64,000 bases of DNA from Bradyrhizobium sp. CB3481 (GCF_029714305.1 NZ_CP121647.1:7646501-7710500), one strand, 5' to 3'; counted from the stretch's first letter, positions 18,701-26,850 are shown. Made by a program: numbers and translations. Notes: generated by a model from the sequence alone, not told the origin.

Positions 18701-21252
18701 ATCTCGCGGCTCCGTGGTACCAGTGTCGCGAGTGTACGGAGCTTGCACCCTTCACGATCCGGGGTCACTGCGTATCCTGCGCTTCGACCGAACTTGACAC
18801 TCTCGACCCACAAGCGAGCGAATATATCCGCGCGCGAAAGAGCTTCTGGCGTGACCCCGTTCAGCAGGCTCTTGGTCCTCAGGGAAAGCTTAGGAGTATT
18901 TCAGTCGAAGAGCATACCGCTCAATTGTCCAATCGCGACAATACGCGGGTTCACGCGACCACCGAAAAGTTCGAACTGCGCTTCCGCGACATTCAAATCG
19001 AACCCCGCGACCGCCCCATCGACGTTCTCAGTTGCACAACCACAATGGAGGTCGGCGTCGATATTGGCTCCCTTGTCGCGGTCGGGCTTCGAAACGTCCC
19101 GCCACAGCGTGAGAACTACCAACAAAGGGCCGGGCGAGCCGGACGAAGAGGCTCGTCCGTATCGACCGTTCTGACCTACGCGCAGAACGGTCCGCACGAT
19201 AGCTACTACTACGACAATCCCAAAGCCATTGTCGCTGGTCCGCCTCGAAATCCGGACATTAAAATTGACAACCCGAAGATCGCTCGCCGTCACGTAGCCT
19301 CCTATTTGTTGCAAACTTTTTTCCACCGCTATATGGACGAGCACAACATCACGACCGGAAATCAAACGTCCGCTTTGTTTCGTGCTTTGGGCAAGGCAAG
19401 CGACTTCTTCTTCGGAGACGAGAATAGTGGACCCAGCTTTGGAGCGTTCAAGCTGTGGGTCGATCAGAACGTTATATCGGCAATTGGCTCCAATCGCGCA
19501 CAGATAAAATCGTGGCTTCCGTCCTCGTTGCGTGTCCCTGGCGGCGACCTCGACTTGTGGATTGGCGGCGTTGCACGGGATCTGATCGCGGCTCTCGAAA
19601 TTATAAAGTCAGAGATGCGCCCTCCTTCCACAACCGCCGCGGCCCCACAGCCGGACGGTAATGACGACGAGGGCGCCAGCGTCGATGACGATCGCAACGC
19701 GCTGGGCGACGAAGAGTTGCTGGAATTTCTGTTTAGCCGCGGAATGCTGCCGAGCTATGCCTTCCCGACGGATTTGACAAGTTTCCTCGTAGAGAAGCTC
19801 GTGAAACAGAAGAACGGCAGCGAATGGAAGATGGAGATTATCGAACGGCCTCAACAGGGGATCAGCAAAGCACTTAGCGAGTATGCCCCAGGTCGGTTGA
19901 TTGTGATCAATAAAGAGACTTATCGATCCGGAGGTGTCGTTGCCAACGTCCTCCCGACCGAGCATGACCGTGCAGCCGAATTGTTCGATGAGGTGGCTGA
20001 ACTGGTTCACTGCAATACATGCAGCTTTGTCCGCGATCTCAAGAATGAAGATGCGACAGAGACCGAATGTCCGGTTTGCAGTGGGACGCTTGAGCGAACG
20101 CGAATGATCGAACCGCAGGTATTCTTGCCGGAGGGTGGACGCGCACTTCCCGAGGATGACCGGGAGCAGGAAATCACATACGCGACGGGCGCCCAGTTTC
20201 CGGTGCCTGTCGGCACAAACGATTTGCCGGAAATGCAGCCATTAGGACCAAGGCTCGCGTTCGCGGTGACCGCTGACCGAGAACTCGTGACAGCAAACAA
20301 GGGACAGATCCAGGATGACGCATCGGCGGGATTCTGGATTTGCGAGAAATGCGGGCGAGCGGAGACCGAGCGGCCAGTTGGGGCCCCACATGAGCGGCCT
20401 TATTCAATCGAGTATGGATTCAATCAGCCAAAGCCCAGCCGCCTCTGTTCGGGCGCTTTCCACAACGTCTTCTTGGGGCACGTGTTTTCGACTGACCTCC
20501 TTTTGATGCGCTTCACCGTTGCGCCTCCAATGGCAATCGACACGAACGATCCGGTCGTCCTTCGGGCGATTGAGGATGCACTTTACTCGATATCGGAGGC
20601 ACTACGTCTCGCCGCCAGCAGGCATCCGCAATTGGATTTGGACCCATCGGAGTTTGGCTCGGGTTTCCGTATCGTCCCTTCAAACGAGGACGATCAGCTT
20701 TTCCTGGATGTGTACTTGTACGATACCTTGTCAGGCGGCGCGGGCTACGCCGAGCTTGCAGGCAAGTACCTGACCGAGATTCTGAAGGATGTGCTTCACT
20801 TGCTGGAACATTGTCCCACAAGCTGTGACCGCTCATGCGAAAGCTGCCTGCGTCACTATCACAACCAGCACCTGAAGGATCGGCTTGACCGGTTTATTGG
20901 CGCTCAGTTGCTGAGATACGCTCTTTCAGGCGAGATCCCGCCCGAGCTTACTACGTCAGCGCAGGCTCAGAATTTGGAAGGCCTCGCGAGGCTCCTGCAG
21001 CTCGACGGCTTCAGATGCACACTAGTGGCCACAGTGGAAGGGCAGACGGTACCTTTGCTGGTCGAACGGAACGGACGTCGTGCTGTCGTCGGAACACAAT
21101 CAGGGCTGCTGGAGACTGATTGGGATGGGCATTCGCTGGCTGCGCTGTTCACGCGGGGCAGCACGCAGGGGCGCGTATTGAACGACTTCATACTCAGGCG
21201 GAATTTGCCAGATGAACATCAACTCATCCGGTCGATATTCCCTTCACCCTGA
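15712..21252 (+). CDS. druE: Druantia helicase DruE (DEAD/DEAH helicase with DUF1998)
   Basis: At 1,846 residues this is the signature protein of Druantia. Motifs in order are: motif I ATGTGSGKTES (near residue 120), Ia LLYPMNALVNDQL, TNYSMLEYMLMRP, motif II VLDEAHMYRG (near 340), motif III ILTSASLGSS, a Cys-rich segment (CINSEC, then CQCGSRVYEL) near 560-600, LLFSDGRQKA (motif IV), and TTTMEVGVDIG with QRAGRAGRRG (motifs V-VI, near 1105-1147). The C-terminus has the DUF1998/MZB arrangement, with YDTLSGGAGYAEL and CPTSCDRSCESCLRHY (near 1702-1717). It overlaps druD by four bases and is the last gene. It probably acts as an ATP-dependent 3'-5' DNA motor that recognises invading DNA. Confidence 0.93.
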   Translation: MTRPAASSDHGVHATVDRLTESLRSYIEAQYHIRDESLIRERRKLLEEHGAVSQVPFVESTPVYELGKTYDSLALPEPAKDVLTQLAGLNVGLYPRPYVHQATSLEAFFARKTDLIVATGTGSGKTESFLMPIIGQLAVEVAERPGSAALPGVRALLLYPMNALVNDQLSRIRRLFGTKDASEIIRRGRALPVRFASYTGRTAYPGPRDSRRDTERIEPLFEEFYLPIVAEPEKEAELRAIGQLPEKDLAGFFGKQAEQMQTTRTGKQIRRRNWKNRLLTQVNDRELMTRHETQTRCPELLVTNYSMLEYMLMRPIERPIFQQTREWLQADSANELIIVLDEAHMYRGAGGAEVALLLRRLLSRLNVSRERVRFILTSASLGSSEEATRAITRFGYDLTGLADQSPRTFEVIRGAREERMGERQGTEQEAAALDAFDLEGFETYATNQAGARAVVAALSSRLGWPVLSADDDLADYLFANLTGFGPAERLIQLVAGKAMPLPELQNGLFGDNRHAEGATAALIAIATYARRKVDKRVLLPTRLHMFFRGLPALFACINSECQHVRERHSRPVLGRLHTHARERCQCGSRVYELSTHRECGTGFIKGYMSGPHGDFLWHQPSGLLREGQEAPLAEVELLVDGEPHRDRADRCISAWLDVKSGRVLHASPGNTDGFRRVFLPEDDNWSRSVRFPSCPVCRRTTLRSGRSTIMDHSTKGEAPFANLVKTQLDAQPAVREETRLFPNGGRKVLLFSDGRQKAARLARDIPREVEQDIFRQVLAVAAARLRHIGREPRPNVHLYIAVLTVLRDFNLPMFDRNDARQIENEIERLNRDHDGEDLAELLSDFAPSDTPARYKVALLKQLCGRYYSLSGTSVGIVLPIARAQEKLRRTLRAAVASLSDNDIDDLAAAWISELCDRFALDREIPAAIRSMAAGFWSADWGSDGKFERTLRTRLSRILGIAETDVPAIENHIMGELAWKHNNNAYFLDPSKVRIHIDLAAPWYQCRECTELAPFTIRGHCVSCASTELDTLDPQASEYIRARKSFWRDPVQQALGPQGKLRSISVEEHTAQLSNRDNTRVHATTEKFELRFRDIQIEPRDRPIDVLSCTTTMEVGVDIGSLVAVGLRNVPPQRENYQQRAGRAGRRGSSVSTVLTYAQNGPHDSYYYDNPKAIVAGPPRNPDIKIDNPKIARRHVASYLLQTFFHRYMDEHNITTGNQTSALFRALGKASDFFFGDENSGPSFGAFKLWVDQNVISAIGSNRAQIKSWLPSSLRVPGGDLDLWIGGVARDLIAALEIIKSEMRPPSTTAAAPQPDGNDDEGASVDDDRNALGDEELLEFLFSRGMLPSYAFPTDLTSFLVEKLVKQKNGSEWKMEIIERPQQGISKALSEYAPGRLIVINKETYRSGGVVANVLPTEHDRAAELFDEVAELVHCNTCSFVRDLKNEDATETECPVCSGTLERTRMIEPQVFLPEGGRALPEDDREQEITYATGAQFPVPVGTNDLPEMQPLGPRLAFAVTADRELVTANKGQIQDDASAGFWICEKCGRAETERPVGAPHERPYSIEYGFNQPKPSRLCSGAFHNVFLGHVFSTDLLLMRFTVAPPMAIDTNDPVVLRAIEDALYSISEALRLAASRHPQLDLDPSEFGSGFRIVPSNEDDQLFLDVYLYDTLSGGAGYAELAGKYLTEILKDVLHLLEHCPTSCDRSCESCLRHYHNQHLKDRLDRFIGAQLLRYALSGEIPPELTTSAQAQNLEGLARLLQLDGFRCTLVATVEGQTVPLLVERNGRRAVVGTQSGLLETDWDGHSLAALFTRGSTQGRVLNDFILRRNLPDEHQLIRSIFPSP

Positions 21253-21480
21253 CCTAAGCGCTCGATAGCTCGAGACCGTTCACGGTTGGCAGCCAAAAAC
21301 AGCGCGCTCGGTAAGAAGAGCGAATAAACCGCTTCCAGCGGCTGAGAAGCGCTTTCAGAGGATGCGATCTCCGCTGCCGGGTGTGGGTTGCGGGCGCCGC
21401 ATTTGTGCCTATGACCTTCAAGTACCTGACGGACAAACGTGGTGTAGCTTCAACGAGCGAGACGGATCAGCTTCTGTTAG

Positions 21481-21493
21481 AAACCTTATCAGT
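21481..21493 (+). repeat. 13-bp direct repeat, right copy
   Basis: AAACCTTATCAGT is identical to 9142-9154 and lies in the same orientation. The flanking bases differ on both sides, so the match is exactly 13 bp. Confidence 0.5.
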
Positions 21494-21684
21494 GCCTGAG
21501 CGCACAGTTGCGCGTCGGCATGCATTGGCGAATCCCGCAAACTCCGGATCGGTCGGTATCGAATCGGGAGTCGTTCCTATCAATTAGAAGGAGGTGGATA
21601 CGCAAACCGCCGCAACATTCTCCCGAACAAAGCGGCAAATCCTCTGAATTTTTGGGCGCTCAAAGTACGGCCGCCTCAAAAGGC

Positions 21685-21712
21685 TGGCGGAGCGAGCGAG
21701 ATTCGAGCTCGC
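21685..21712 (-). pseudogene. Possible tRNA 3'-end remnant (Ser-like)
   Basis: Read on the minus strand, GCGAG-CTCGAAT-CTCGC forms a five-pair T-arm with a seven-base loop. It is followed by TCGCTCC, a discriminator G and CCA. This is how a tRNA 3' end looks, and the CTCCGCCA terminus recalls tRNA-Ser. The loop has C where T54 is expected, and no anticodon arm can be made out. Confidence 0.35.
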
Positions 21713-21910
21713 GTTATTGGCTTAGTAAATGGCGTTGCCGATCCGCGCCGCTCAGTGGCGCCGAGGTCGTGATCGACGCTGCGCGACCGTGAGTTGTCAA
21801 ATGCCGACACTGCGCGCATCGGCTTCGTTGACACAGTGTGGACATGGAGAACGGCGAGCGGCCAAGGAGAGGAAGGAAAGCCGTCAAATCATTGAACTGA
21901 CGGCTTTATT

Positions 21911-21963
21911 TGGTTGCGCGGGCAAGATTTGAATTTGCGACCTTCAGGTATGAGCCTGACGGA
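21911..21963 (-). pseudogene. Truncated initiator tRNA-Met 3' half (attachment-site-like)
   Basis: The minus strand reads GTCAGGCTCAT, ACCTGAAGGTCGC, TTCAAATC and finally GCGCAACCA. It aligns with the anticodon arm (CAT), variable loop, T-arm and CCA end of alphaproteobacterial tRNA-fMet, with one base missing from the anticodon loop and a few substitutions. The 5' half is absent. Integrative elements that insert at tRNA 3' ends leave such fragments at the far junction, so this may be an old att site. Confidence 0.65.
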
Positions 21964-22117
21964 CTCGCACCGGCACTGAAGTCAGAACAGCGACTGAAAA
22001 GTGCCGACGAAAATTTCGGTGTTTCCGGAGCAGCCCGCCGCGGGACCTCGAGCTCGGCTTCCTTGCAAATCCCGTAAAAGGCCAATAATTTTTGCACGGT
22101 AAGTAGCGGCTAAGTGC

Positions 22118-22194
22118 TGGCGCGCCCGAAGAGATTCGAACTCCTGACCCCCAGATTCGTAGTCTGGTGCTCTATCCAGCTGAGCTACGGGCGC
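22118..22194 (-). tRNA. tRNA-Arg (anticodon ACG)
   Basis: A full cloverleaf can be drawn on the minus strand: acceptor GCGCCCG with CGGGCGC, D-arm GCTC/GAGC, anticodon stem CCAGA/TCTGG around loop CTACGAA (anticodon ACG), T-arm with loop TTCGAAT, discriminator G, and a genomically encoded CCA at 22118-22120. The A at the wobble position is normally edited to inosine, so it would read CGU, CGC and CGA. It is the first core-type gene right of the island. Confidence 0.96.
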
Positions 22195-22362
22195 GTTTTC
22201 GCTTTGGGCTTTAAGGGGCCCGGATGCGTCCGAAGGTGCGGACGGCCGCGAAAGAGCGCTCTAGCTACCCGCTCCGGCCTCGCTTTGCAAGGTCCGGAAA
22301 TGCGGTCAGGGAGCGAATAACGCGGTGGTAAACGCGGGGTTCGGATTAGACTCGCGCCTTAC

Positions 22363-22437
22363 CTCTGGATTCCGGGTTCGATGCGGAGCCTGTCATCGGG
22401 CGCGCACGCGCGACCCGTTGGCATGGCCCCGGAATGA
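22363..22437. repeat. Hairpin repeat right of tRNA-Arg
   Basis: GGATTCCGGGTTCG on the left and CCCCGGAATGACCTG on the right enclose a GC-rich stem (CGGGCGCGCACGCGCGACCCG). This resembles the dispersed 'ATTCCGGG' repeats common in Bradyrhizobium. It is the leftmost intergenic repeat I can find in the window. Confidence 0.45.
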
Positions 22438-22454
22438 CCTGAGAGAACAAGCCC

Positions 22455-23951
22455 TTACGCCCGCGCCCGCTCGTCGCGGACGCTCTGCAGTTCCACCGGG
22501 CGGTCCGGGATCGAGATCCGGAAGGTGGCGCCGATGGTGCCCTCGACCAGATGGATGTCGCCGTCATGGGCGCGGACCAGTTCGGCGGCGATCGCAAGCC
22601 CGAGCCCGCTGCCGCCGGGACGGCCGGAGGTCTGGAACGCCTCGAACAGATGCTCGCGCGCCTTGGCCGGCACGCCGGGACCGGTATCGGAGACCTCGAT
22701 GATGGCGACCGAGCCTTCGCGGCGGCCGGTGATGCGGATCTGCAAGGGCGAGCCGTCGCCCTTCGGCCGGCTGTCCAGTGCCTGCACCGCGTTGCGCACC
22801 AGATTGAGCAGCACGCGGAAGAGCTGGTCCGGATCGGCATCGATCGACAGGCCGCGCTCGATCGCGCTGATCCAGGTGATCGAGGCGTCGGCGGCGATCC
22901 CTGCAGATTCGCGCACCTCAGTGACGACAGGCTCGACCTGAATCATGCGGCGGTCGGGCGCGGCTTCCTGGGCGCGGCCGTAAGACAGCGTCGACTGGCA
23001 GAAATCGATGGCGCGCTCCAGCGAGCGCATCAGCTTCGGCGCAAAGCGCTGCACGCGCGGGTCCGGCACGCTGGCGAGCTGGTCCGACAGCAATTGCGAA
23101 GACGCCAGCAAGTTGCGCAGATCGTGGTTGATCTTCGATACCGCAAGGCCGAGCGCGGCGAGCCGGCTTTTCTGCGACAGCATCGAGACCAGATCGCGCT
23201 GCATGTCGGACAGTTCGCGCTCGGCGACGCCTATCTCGTCGCCGCGCTGGCTCGGCACGATGATGCGCGCCGCGCTTTCCGGATTCTCGTGGAAACCGAC
23301 GAGATTGGCGGTCAGCCGCCGCATCGGCCGCACGAACAAATAATGCAGCGCGAGGTAGACCAAGCCCGCCGCGAGCAGCGCGATGCCGAGCGACACCACG
23401 AGAAGGTTGCGGGAAAACCGGTACATCGCCTGGCGCAGCGGCAATTCGTCGATCACTACCTCGATGAACTGCGCGCCGCCGGGCGCCGGGCCGACCACGC
23501 GGATCGACTGGTTGCCGCGCTCCAGCATGGTCTCAAAGGATTCGACGATCGCCGACCACACCGTGATCGTGCGCAGGTCGATATCGCGATCGATCGCCGC
23601 CGGGAGATCGGCGCTGGCGAGCATCCGGCGCTGCTGGCCCATCTTGATCGCGACTGCACGCGCGCCGACGCTGGTCAGGATCTGCCGCGCCAGCGAATCC
23701 GGGACCATCCCGAGCGGCGCCGCGTCCAGCACCAGCGCAGCGGTGTTGGCCGCGGCGAGGCGGTCGTTCAGCCGGTTGGTCCAGAAATTTGCAATCGAGG
23801 GGATGTAGATCAACACAAGGGCGATCATCACGAGCGGGATGGTCAGCAGCAACAGCTTGCCGGACAGCCCGAGCCGACGCGGGGCGCAGGACCGCGGTGC
23901 TTGGGGGGTCGGCTGGTCGTCAATCGCTGACACGAATATTTGCCCTGACAC
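22455..23951 (-). CDS. Membrane sensor histidine kinase
   Basis: This 498-residue protein starts at a GTG. Two hydrophobic segments (LLLLTIPLVMIALVLIYI near residue 35, and LLVVSLGIALLAAGLVYLAL near 190) flank a periplasmic sensing region. A HAMP-like linker follows the second. The H-box is SKINHDLRNLLAS (near 277, phospho-acceptor His). N-box NLVRNAVQA, G1 DTGPGVP and G2 GSGLGLAIA complete the HATPase domain. No response regulator lies beside it, so partner and signal are unknown. It is divergent from the rpmH group on the other strand. The Bradyrhizobium orthologue is a conserved orphan kinase as far as I recall. Confidence 0.9.
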   Translation of the reverse strand: MSGQIFVSAIDDQPTPQAPRSCAPRRLGLSGKLLLLTIPLVMIALVLIYIPSIANFWTNRLNDRLAAANTAALVLDAAPLGMVPDSLARQILTSVGARAVAIKMGQQRRMLASADLPAAIDRDIDLRTITVWSAIVESFETMLERGNQSIRVVGPAPGGAQFIEVVIDELPLRQAMYRFSRNLLVVSLGIALLAAGLVYLALHYLFVRPMRRLTANLVGFHENPESAARIIVPSQRGDEIGVAERELSDMQRDLVSMLSQKSRLAALGLAVSKINHDLRNLLASSQLLSDQLASVPDPRVQRFAPKLMRSLERAIDFCQSTLSYGRAQEAAPDRRMIQVEPVVTEVRESAGIAADASITWISAIERGLSIDADPDQLFRVLLNLVRNAVQALDSRPKGDGSPLQIRITGRREGSVAIIEVSDTGPGVPAKAREHLFEAFQTSGRPGGSGLGLAIAAELVRAHDGDIHLVEGTIGATFRISIPDRPVELQSVRDERARA

Positions 23952-24353
23952 TTTAAGGGACCCCGGCCGGACCCACGCCGCTCCAGCCTATATGGGTCGG
24001 CCGAACCGTGATTCCGAGGATGCGGTTGGGCCATCGGCCGGTCAAATTACCGATCGCTAATGTCCCGTGGTTCCGGTGATCCGGAGACGCCGCCGTCTCG
24101 CCCTTAAAAACCCCGCGAAAACAGATATATTCGCCCCAATTGCGACGTTTCAAAGAACACGCGCTGCGGCAACCCCCGACATTGACGAAAACAGGTCGCT
24201 CCCGTATAAGCCGCGCCAACTGTCCGCGATGGCCCGGTTTCACCCGGGGGCGGCTCATTTGGGGCCGTAAAGGGCCCCTTTTCGGGCCGGCCCGCATCAT
24301 CGGACTTGATCTCAATCCAACAGGCAAATTGCCCGGTCAGCGGAGAACTACCC
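23952..24353. other. Divergent regulatory spacer between kinase and rpmH
   Basis: This 402-base spacer separates the minus-strand kinase from rpmH. I see no gene in it. The rpmH promoter (24182-24210) is the main recognisable element, which leaves a leader of about 140 bases before rpmH. Confidence 0.7.
24182..24210 (+). promoter_or_regulatory. Sigma-70 promoter for rpmH-rnpA-yidC
   Basis: TTGACG (24182-24187) and TATAAG (24205-24210) are separated by exactly 17 bases, close to the housekeeping consensus. Transcription would start near 24217. Confidence 0.7.
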
Positions 24354-24488
24354 GTGAAGCGGACTTATCAACCCAGCAAACTGGTGCGCAAGCGCCGTCA
24401 CGGCTTCCGCGCCCGTCTCGCCACTGCCGGCGGCCGCAAGGTCCTCGCCGCCCGCCGTGCGCGCGGCCGCAAGCGTCTGAGCGCCTGA
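24354..24488 (+). CDS. rpmH: 50S ribosomal protein L34
   Basis: This 44-residue, Arg/Lys-rich protein matches L34 throughout: [20 protein letters not shown], then [19 protein letters not shown]. The start is GTG at 24354, which gives the normal length. L34 is a component of the large ribosomal subunit. It sits 25 bases upstream of rnpA and about 140 bases below a strong promoter, the conserved bacterial arrangement. Confidence 0.97.
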   Translation: MKRTYQPSKLVRKRRHGFRARLATAGGRKVLAARRARGRKRLSA

Positions 24489-24513
24489 GCCGGATCTTCC
24501 GGAGATTTCATTC

Positions 24514-24975
24514 ATGGATCGGCTGAGGCAGCGGGCGGATTTTCTCGCCGTTGCCAATGGCACGCGGGCCAATGGCGCTGCCTTTGTCGTTCAGGGCCGT
24601 GCCCGCGACGATGATGGCCCGATCCGGATCGGTTTCACCGTTACCAAGAAAAACGGCACCGCCACCGAGCGCAATCGCATCCGGCGCCGGCTTCGCGAAC
24701 TGGTGAAGCGGGTCGATGTCATATCCATGCGACCCCATCATGATTATGTGCTGGTAGGCCGCCGCGCCGCGCTCACCCGCGACTTCGCCACCATGCTCGA
24801 CGATCTCCGCTCGGCGCTGCATCGCCTCGACCGGCAGCCGAAGCTGCAAGGTGGCGGCAAAGCGCTGGCAGGCGAGGTGGATACCCGGCCCGCGCGAAAA
24901 ACCGCGTCCAAACCAAAAACGAGGGCCTCGGGTCCGACGCCAGTCGGAACCGGCAGGACCCGCAGCCCGAATTGA
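24514..24975 (+). CDS. rnpA: Ribonuclease P protein component
   Basis: This 153-residue protein has the RnpA core GFTVTKKNGTATERNRIRRR (residues 47-66), containing the RNR signature helix that contacts RNase P RNA and precursor tRNA leaders. It helps remove 5' leaders from pre-tRNAs. Residues 125-153 form a basic, low-complexity tail (RPARKTASKPKTRA) longer than in E. coli. The gene lies between rpmH and yidC and ends 19 bases before yidC, so the three are probably one transcript. Confidence 0.95.
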   Translation: MDRLRQRADFLAVANGTRANGAAFVVQGRARDDDGPIRIGFTVTKKNGTATERNRIRRRLRELVKRVDVISMRPHHDYVLVGRRAALTRDFATMLDDLRSALHRLDRQPKLQGGGKALAGEVDTRPARKTASKPKTRASGPTPVGTGRTRSPN

Positions 24976-24994
24976 ATGGCGAGACCCCGAAACG

Positions 24995-26848
24995 ATGACC
25001 GATAATCGCAACACCATCCTCGCCGTCATTCTGTCCGGCCTCGTCCTGATCGCCTGGCAATATTTCTACAACGTGCCGCAGATGGAGCGGCAGCGCGCGC
25101 AACAGCAGACCCAGGCCGAGCTCAACAAGCCGGCGCCGCAGCAGGCGCCGGGCTCCACCCCGGCGCAACCGGGTGCGACGCCCTCCCCCAGCGCCCCCGC
25201 CGGCCAGACCGCCCAGCCGGTCGTCAGCCGCGATACCGCCATCGCCGCGACGCCCCGCATCAAGATCGAAACGCCGCGGCTTTCCGGCAGCATCGCGCTG
25301 AAGGGCGGCCGCATCGACGATCTGTCGCTGGAGAAATTCCGCGACACCGTCGATCCCAAATCGCCCGCGATCGTGCTGTTCTCGCCTTCGAACACGGCGC
25401 ACCCCTATTATGCCGAGTTCGGCTGGGTAGGGGCCTCGGGCTCGACCGCGCGGCTTCCCGACCGCGAGACAGTGTGGCAGCAGGAGGGCTCCGGCAGCCT
25501 GACGCCGGAGAAGCCGATCACGCTGAAATGGGACAATGGCGAGGGCCTCACCTTCCGCCGCACGATCTCGATCGACGATCGCTATCTCTTCACCATCAAG
25601 GATGACGTCACCAATGTCGGCAGTGCGCCGGTCACGCTCTATCCGTTCGCGCTGATTTCCCGGCACGGCACGCCCGAGGTCTCGGGTTACTACATCCTGC
25701 ATGAAGGCCTGATCGGATATCTCGGCGAGCAGGGCCTGCAGGAATTTGGCTACAAGAAAATCGACGAGGCCAAATCGGTCGACTTCAAGGTCACCAATGG
25801 CTGGCTCGGCATCACCGACAAATACTGGGCGTCGGCGCTGTTGCCCGATACGACCGCCAAGCTGCAGGCACGCTTCGCCTCCAACCAGGTCGGCACCAAG
25901 CACCACTACCAGACCGACTACCTGCTGGAGCCCCAGACTATTGCGATCGGCGGCACCGGCAGCGCCAATGCGCGGCTGTTCGCCGGCGCCAAGGAAGCCG
26001 GCGTCGTCGGCATCAACTTCCCGCTCGCCGGCCATGGCGGCTACAACAAGCAGCTCGGGCTGAACCATTTCGATCTGTTGATCGACTGGGGCTGGTTCTA
26101 CTTCATCACCAAGCCGATGTTCCTGGCGCTGGATTACTTCTTCCACCTGTTCGGCAATTTCGGTCTCGCCATCCTGCTGGTGACCGTGCTGGTGAAGCTG
26201 GCGTTCTATCCGCTCGCCAACAAGTCCTACGCCTCGATGGCGAAGATGAAGTCGGTGCAGCCGCAGCTGCAGGCGCTCAAGGAGCGCTATCCTGACGACC
26301 GCCAGAAGCAGCAGCAGGAGATGATGGAGATCTACCGCAAGGAGAAGATCAACCCGGTCGCCGGGTGTCTTCCCGTGGCCTTGCAGATCCCGGTGTTCTT
26401 CTCGCTCTACAAGGTGCTGTTCGTCACCATCGAAATGCGCCACGCCCCGTTCTACGGCTGGATCAAGGATCTCTCGGCGCCGGACCCGACCACGATCTTC
26501 AACCTGTTCGGGCTGTTGCCGTTCGATCCGACGCATGTGCCGGTGCTCGGCGCCTATCTGGCGCTCGGCGTCTGGCCGATCATCATGGGCATCACGATGT
26601 GGTTCCAGATGAAGCTGAACCCGACGCCGCCGGATCCGACCCAGAAGATGATCTTCGACTGGATGCCGCTGATCTTCACCTTCATGCTGGCAGGCTTCCC
26701 GGCGGGCCTCGTGATCTACTGGGCCTGGAACAACCTGCTCTCGGTCATCCAGCAGAGCTACATCATGCGGAAGAACGGCGTGAAGGTGGAGCTGTTCGAT
26801 AACATCCGCAACTCATTCAAAAAAAAAGTGACGACTGAGGCGGCGTAA
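24995..26848 (+). CDS. yidC: Membrane protein insertase YidC
   Basis: This 617-residue protein starts at the ATG that begins TDNRNTILAVILSGLVLIAW, the N-terminal membrane anchor; an upstream in-frame ATG at 24851 falls inside rnpA and is unlikely. A Pro/Ala/Gln linker (residues 32-75) leads to the periplasmic P1 beta domain (about 85-340). The conserved insertase core follows: LAILLVTVLVKLAFYPL, AKMKSVQPQLQALKERYP, INPVAGCLPVALQIPVFFSLY and AGFPAGLVIYWAWNNLLS. YidC inserts and folds inner-membrane proteins alone or with SecYEG. Confidence 0.97.
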   Translation: MTDNRNTILAVILSGLVLIAWQYFYNVPQMERQRAQQQTQAELNKPAPQQAPGSTPAQPGATPSPSAPAGQTAQPVVSRDTAIAATPRIKIETPRLSGSIALKGGRIDDLSLEKFRDTVDPKSPAIVLFSPSNTAHPYYAEFGWVGASGSTARLPDRETVWQQEGSGSLTPEKPITLKWDNGEGLTFRRTISIDDRYLFTIKDDVTNVGSAPVTLYPFALISRHGTPEVSGYYILHEGLIGYLGEQGLQEFGYKKIDEAKSVDFKVTNGWLGITDKYWASALLPDTTAKLQARFASNQVGTKHHYQTDYLLEPQTIAIGGTGSANARLFAGAKEAGVVGINFPLAGHGGYNKQLGLNHFDLLIDWGWFYFITKPMFLALDYFFHLFGNFGLAILLVTVLVKLAFYPLANKSYASMAKMKSVQPQLQALKERYPDDRQKQQQEMMEIYRKEKINPVAGCLPVALQIPVFFSLYKVLFVTIEMRHAPFYGWIKDLSAPDPTTIFNLFGLLPFDPTHVPVLGAYLALGVWPIIMGITMWFQMKLNPTPPDPTQKMIFDWMPLIFTFMLAGFPAGLVIYWAWNNLLSVIQQSYIMRKNGVKVELFDNIRNSFKKKVTTEAA

Positions 26849-26850
26849 CA

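Larger units (their letters stand above)
21253..22117. other. 0.9-kb non-coding island edge
   Basis: No convincing gene lies here; the short open frames lack family features. The stretch holds the right copy of the 13-bp repeat (21481), a weak tRNA-like 3' end (21685), and a clear initiator-tRNA 3' fragment (21911). It ends at the intact tRNA-Arg gene. Confidence 0.7.

Noticed and set aside
21585..21600. Strong Shine-Dalgarno-like AGAAGGAGGTGGAT
   Set aside because: No plausible coding sequence with family features begins within a useful distance; it is probably chance or a gene relic.
1..22117. Prophage
   Set aside because: No capsid, terminase, portal, tail or integrase genes are visible, only defence genes, an IS scar and tRNA fragments.
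22551..23930. Long + strand open frame opposite the sensor kinase (459 codons)
   Set aside because: It mirrors a clear kinase gene, its composition is Arg/Asp/Gly-rich without family motifs, and such shadows are expected in high-GC DNA.
24773..26536. Long minus-strand open frame opposite yidC (587 codons)
   Set aside because: It is an antisense shadow of yidC with no recognisable domain.
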